Of a DNA stretch of 6,446 nt, positions 5,758 through 6,446 are shown in pieces. Numbering within the stretch: position 1 is the first letter of the stretch; every line of letters begins with the position of its first letter. Where the stretch lies: assembly GCA_023433225.1 (NCBI GenBank), contig JAEZDQ010000117.1, positions 1-6,446 of the forward strand. The letters run 5' to 3'. A program made the position numbers and the translations under genes. Under the pieces are notes generated by a model. It did not search any database, was not told where the DNA came from, and saw nothing but the letters and a program-made list of their open reading frames with translations. This DNA comes from Bacteroidota bacterium. Lineage in GTDB: Bacteria > Bacteroidota > Bacteroidia > Flavobacteriales > Weeksellaceae.

Positions 5758-6112
5758 AGAATCTTTCTAAAAATTTAGGCACAAATATAACCATACCACT
5801 GATAACAGCTCCGGCAGAAACAAGAAAAGTTGCGCCGGCTGCAATGTCCTTCACCCTTTTGATTTGCTCGTCATGTTCCATAGTTATTCTGTCCGAAAGT
5901 TTTTCGAGCGCGGTATTTACATATTCCACCGATCCGATGGCAAACATCCATATCATGATGATTAAAAATTCAACTTTAGAAACTTTCAAAAAGAATGCAA
6001 TCAAAAAAGTCAAGAGTGTAATTCCAAGCCAGATTTGAACATTACGTTCCGTTTGGAGTGCATAGAAAATTCCATTCCATGCAAATTTCATGGAAGAAAT
6101 AAACCGAAACAT
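5741..6112 (-). CDS. Diacylglycerol/undecaprenol kinase family protein
   Basis: A 123-residue integral inner-membrane kinase of the prokaryotic DAGK family, which phosphorylates diacylglycerol or, in the undecaprenol kinase branch, the free lipid carrier used for cell-wall synthesis. Features seen: F-A-x-x-G and ALQTERNVQIW (18-28), three hydrophobic segments (about 29-45, 48-63 and 92-112), the family signature EYVNTALEKLSD (63-74) and VKDIAAGATFLVSAGAV (87-103) with the active-site region Glu70, Asp74 and the D-I-A-A-G block. The signature usually ends in V-D; here Ser73 stands in place of Val. The His usually found in RIH is Trp28. Both changes are mild. ATG 6112 abuts the stop of map with no gap, so the genes are probably one operon and translationally coupled. 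Which lipid is used cannot be told from sequence; length favours the short undecaprenol kinase type. Confidence 0.88.
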   Translation of the reverse strand: MFRFISSMKFAWNGIFYALQTERNVQIWLGITLLTFLIAFFLKVSKVEFLIIMIWMFAIGSVEYVNTALEKLSDRITMEHDEQIKRVKDIAAGATFLVSAGAVISGMVIFVPKFLERFCEISL

Positions 6113-6446
6113 TTAAGCGTGGATTTTATACAGGAAGGGTTCTTCCTCATCGGAAGTAATTCCCAGTGCTTCGTAAATGTATTTATAGGTAGAAAGCAAA
6201 GTAGGTTTCCCGTCTATAATGGCCACATCATGTTCAAAATGCGCCGAAGGTTTGTTGTCACGGGTAGTGACTGTCCAGCCGTCTCTGTGAAATTTCACTT
6301 TATCGGTTCCTAAGTTGATCATAGGCTCAAATGCCAAAACGATTCCTTCTTTCAACACTTTTCCGGGTCCTCTTTTTCCGTAATTCGGTACTTGCGGGTC
6401 TTCATGCATTTGTCTTCCCAATCCGTGTCCGACTAGTTCTTTCACT
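6113..6446 (-). CDS. map: Methionine aminopeptidase type I, C-terminal part (N-terminus outside window)
   Basis: Cytosolic metalloprotease that removes the initiator methionine from new proteins, first gene in this window of a minus-strand operon with the lipid kinase and methyltransferase. About 110 C-terminal residues are visible. They hold three of the five metal ligands in family context: His in LVGHGLGRQMHEDP (fragment residue 7, with the substrate-contacting His14), Glu in VLAFEPMIN (residue 40) and Glu in SAHFEHDV (residue 71). The two Asp ligands lie beyond the right edge. The GTG in the first visible codon is internal, not a start. After the catalytic core the protein continues with a tail of about 30 residues ending EEEPFLYKIHA, longer and more acidic than the E. 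coli tail. The stop abuts the kinase start. Confidence 0.92.
   Translation of the reverse strand, partial: VKELVGHGLGRQMHEDPQVPNYGKRGPGKVLKEGIVLAFEPMINLGTDKVKFHRDGWTVTTRDNKPSAHFEHDVAIIDGKPTLLSTYKYIYEALGITSDEEEPFLYKIHA

Noticed and set aside
6035..6313. Plus-strand open frame of 92 codons opposite map and the kinase
   Set aside because: It is antisense to two well-supported genes and shows no recognisable motif.

Overview
The window looks like core chromosome of a member of the Bacteroidota, most likely a Flavobacteriaceae-like organism. Three things point there. Sequences fitting the Bacteroidota promoter consensus (TTG at -33, TAnnTTTG at -7) stand before ompA, smpB and the ABC-F gene. Starts lack an evident Shine-Dalgarno sequence and sit in A/T-rich leaders. 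The protein set is typical too: an OmpA/P60-like porin with thrombospondin type-3 repeats, a YbiT-like ABC-F ATPase with one worn-out nucleotide site, and a lipocalin-like lipoprotein. No mobile element, CRISPR array, phage gene, tRNA or rRNA was recognised.

Layout from left to right. (1) The 3' part of pcm, encoding protein-L-isoaspartate O-methyltransferase (+), runs off the left edge. (2) A perfect 10-bp hairpin at 466-489 serves as terminator between pcm and the convergent ompA gene. (3) A 602-residue OmpA-family outer-membrane protein (-) has a signal peptide, an N-terminal barrel, four TSP3 calcium-binding repeats arranged as an exact 60-residue duplication, and two complete peptidoglycan-binding OmpA domains. 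(4) smpB (-) lies just upstream of ompA; the ompA promoter is embedded in the end of smpB. (5) A 540-residue ABC-F ATPase (+) is divergent from smpB, with interlocking face-to-face promoters. (6) A strong intrinsic terminator at 4556-4579 follows it. (7) A short lipocalin-like lipoprotein gene (+) of about 29% GC follows, clearly poorer in GC than its neighbours. (8) A compact minus-strand operon, map (partial, runs off the right edge) - diacylglycerol/undecaprenol kinase - class I SAM methyltransferase, has abutting or overlapping genes and ends tail-to-tail on the lipoprotein stop codon.

Working together: SmpB (trans-translation) and the ABC-F protein (ribosome-associated ATPase family) both act on translation and share one very short divergent control region. 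Pcm repairs aged proteins and Map trims initiator methionines. OmpA anchors the outer membrane to peptidoglycan, and the small kinase probably recycles lipid intermediates. No wholly new system is evident. The most interesting signals are the one-sided decay of the ABC-F ATP sites, the interlocked smpB/ABC-F promoters, the duplicated modules of the OmpA protein, and the low-GC lipoprotein gene. Gaps between genes are all under about 100 bases.
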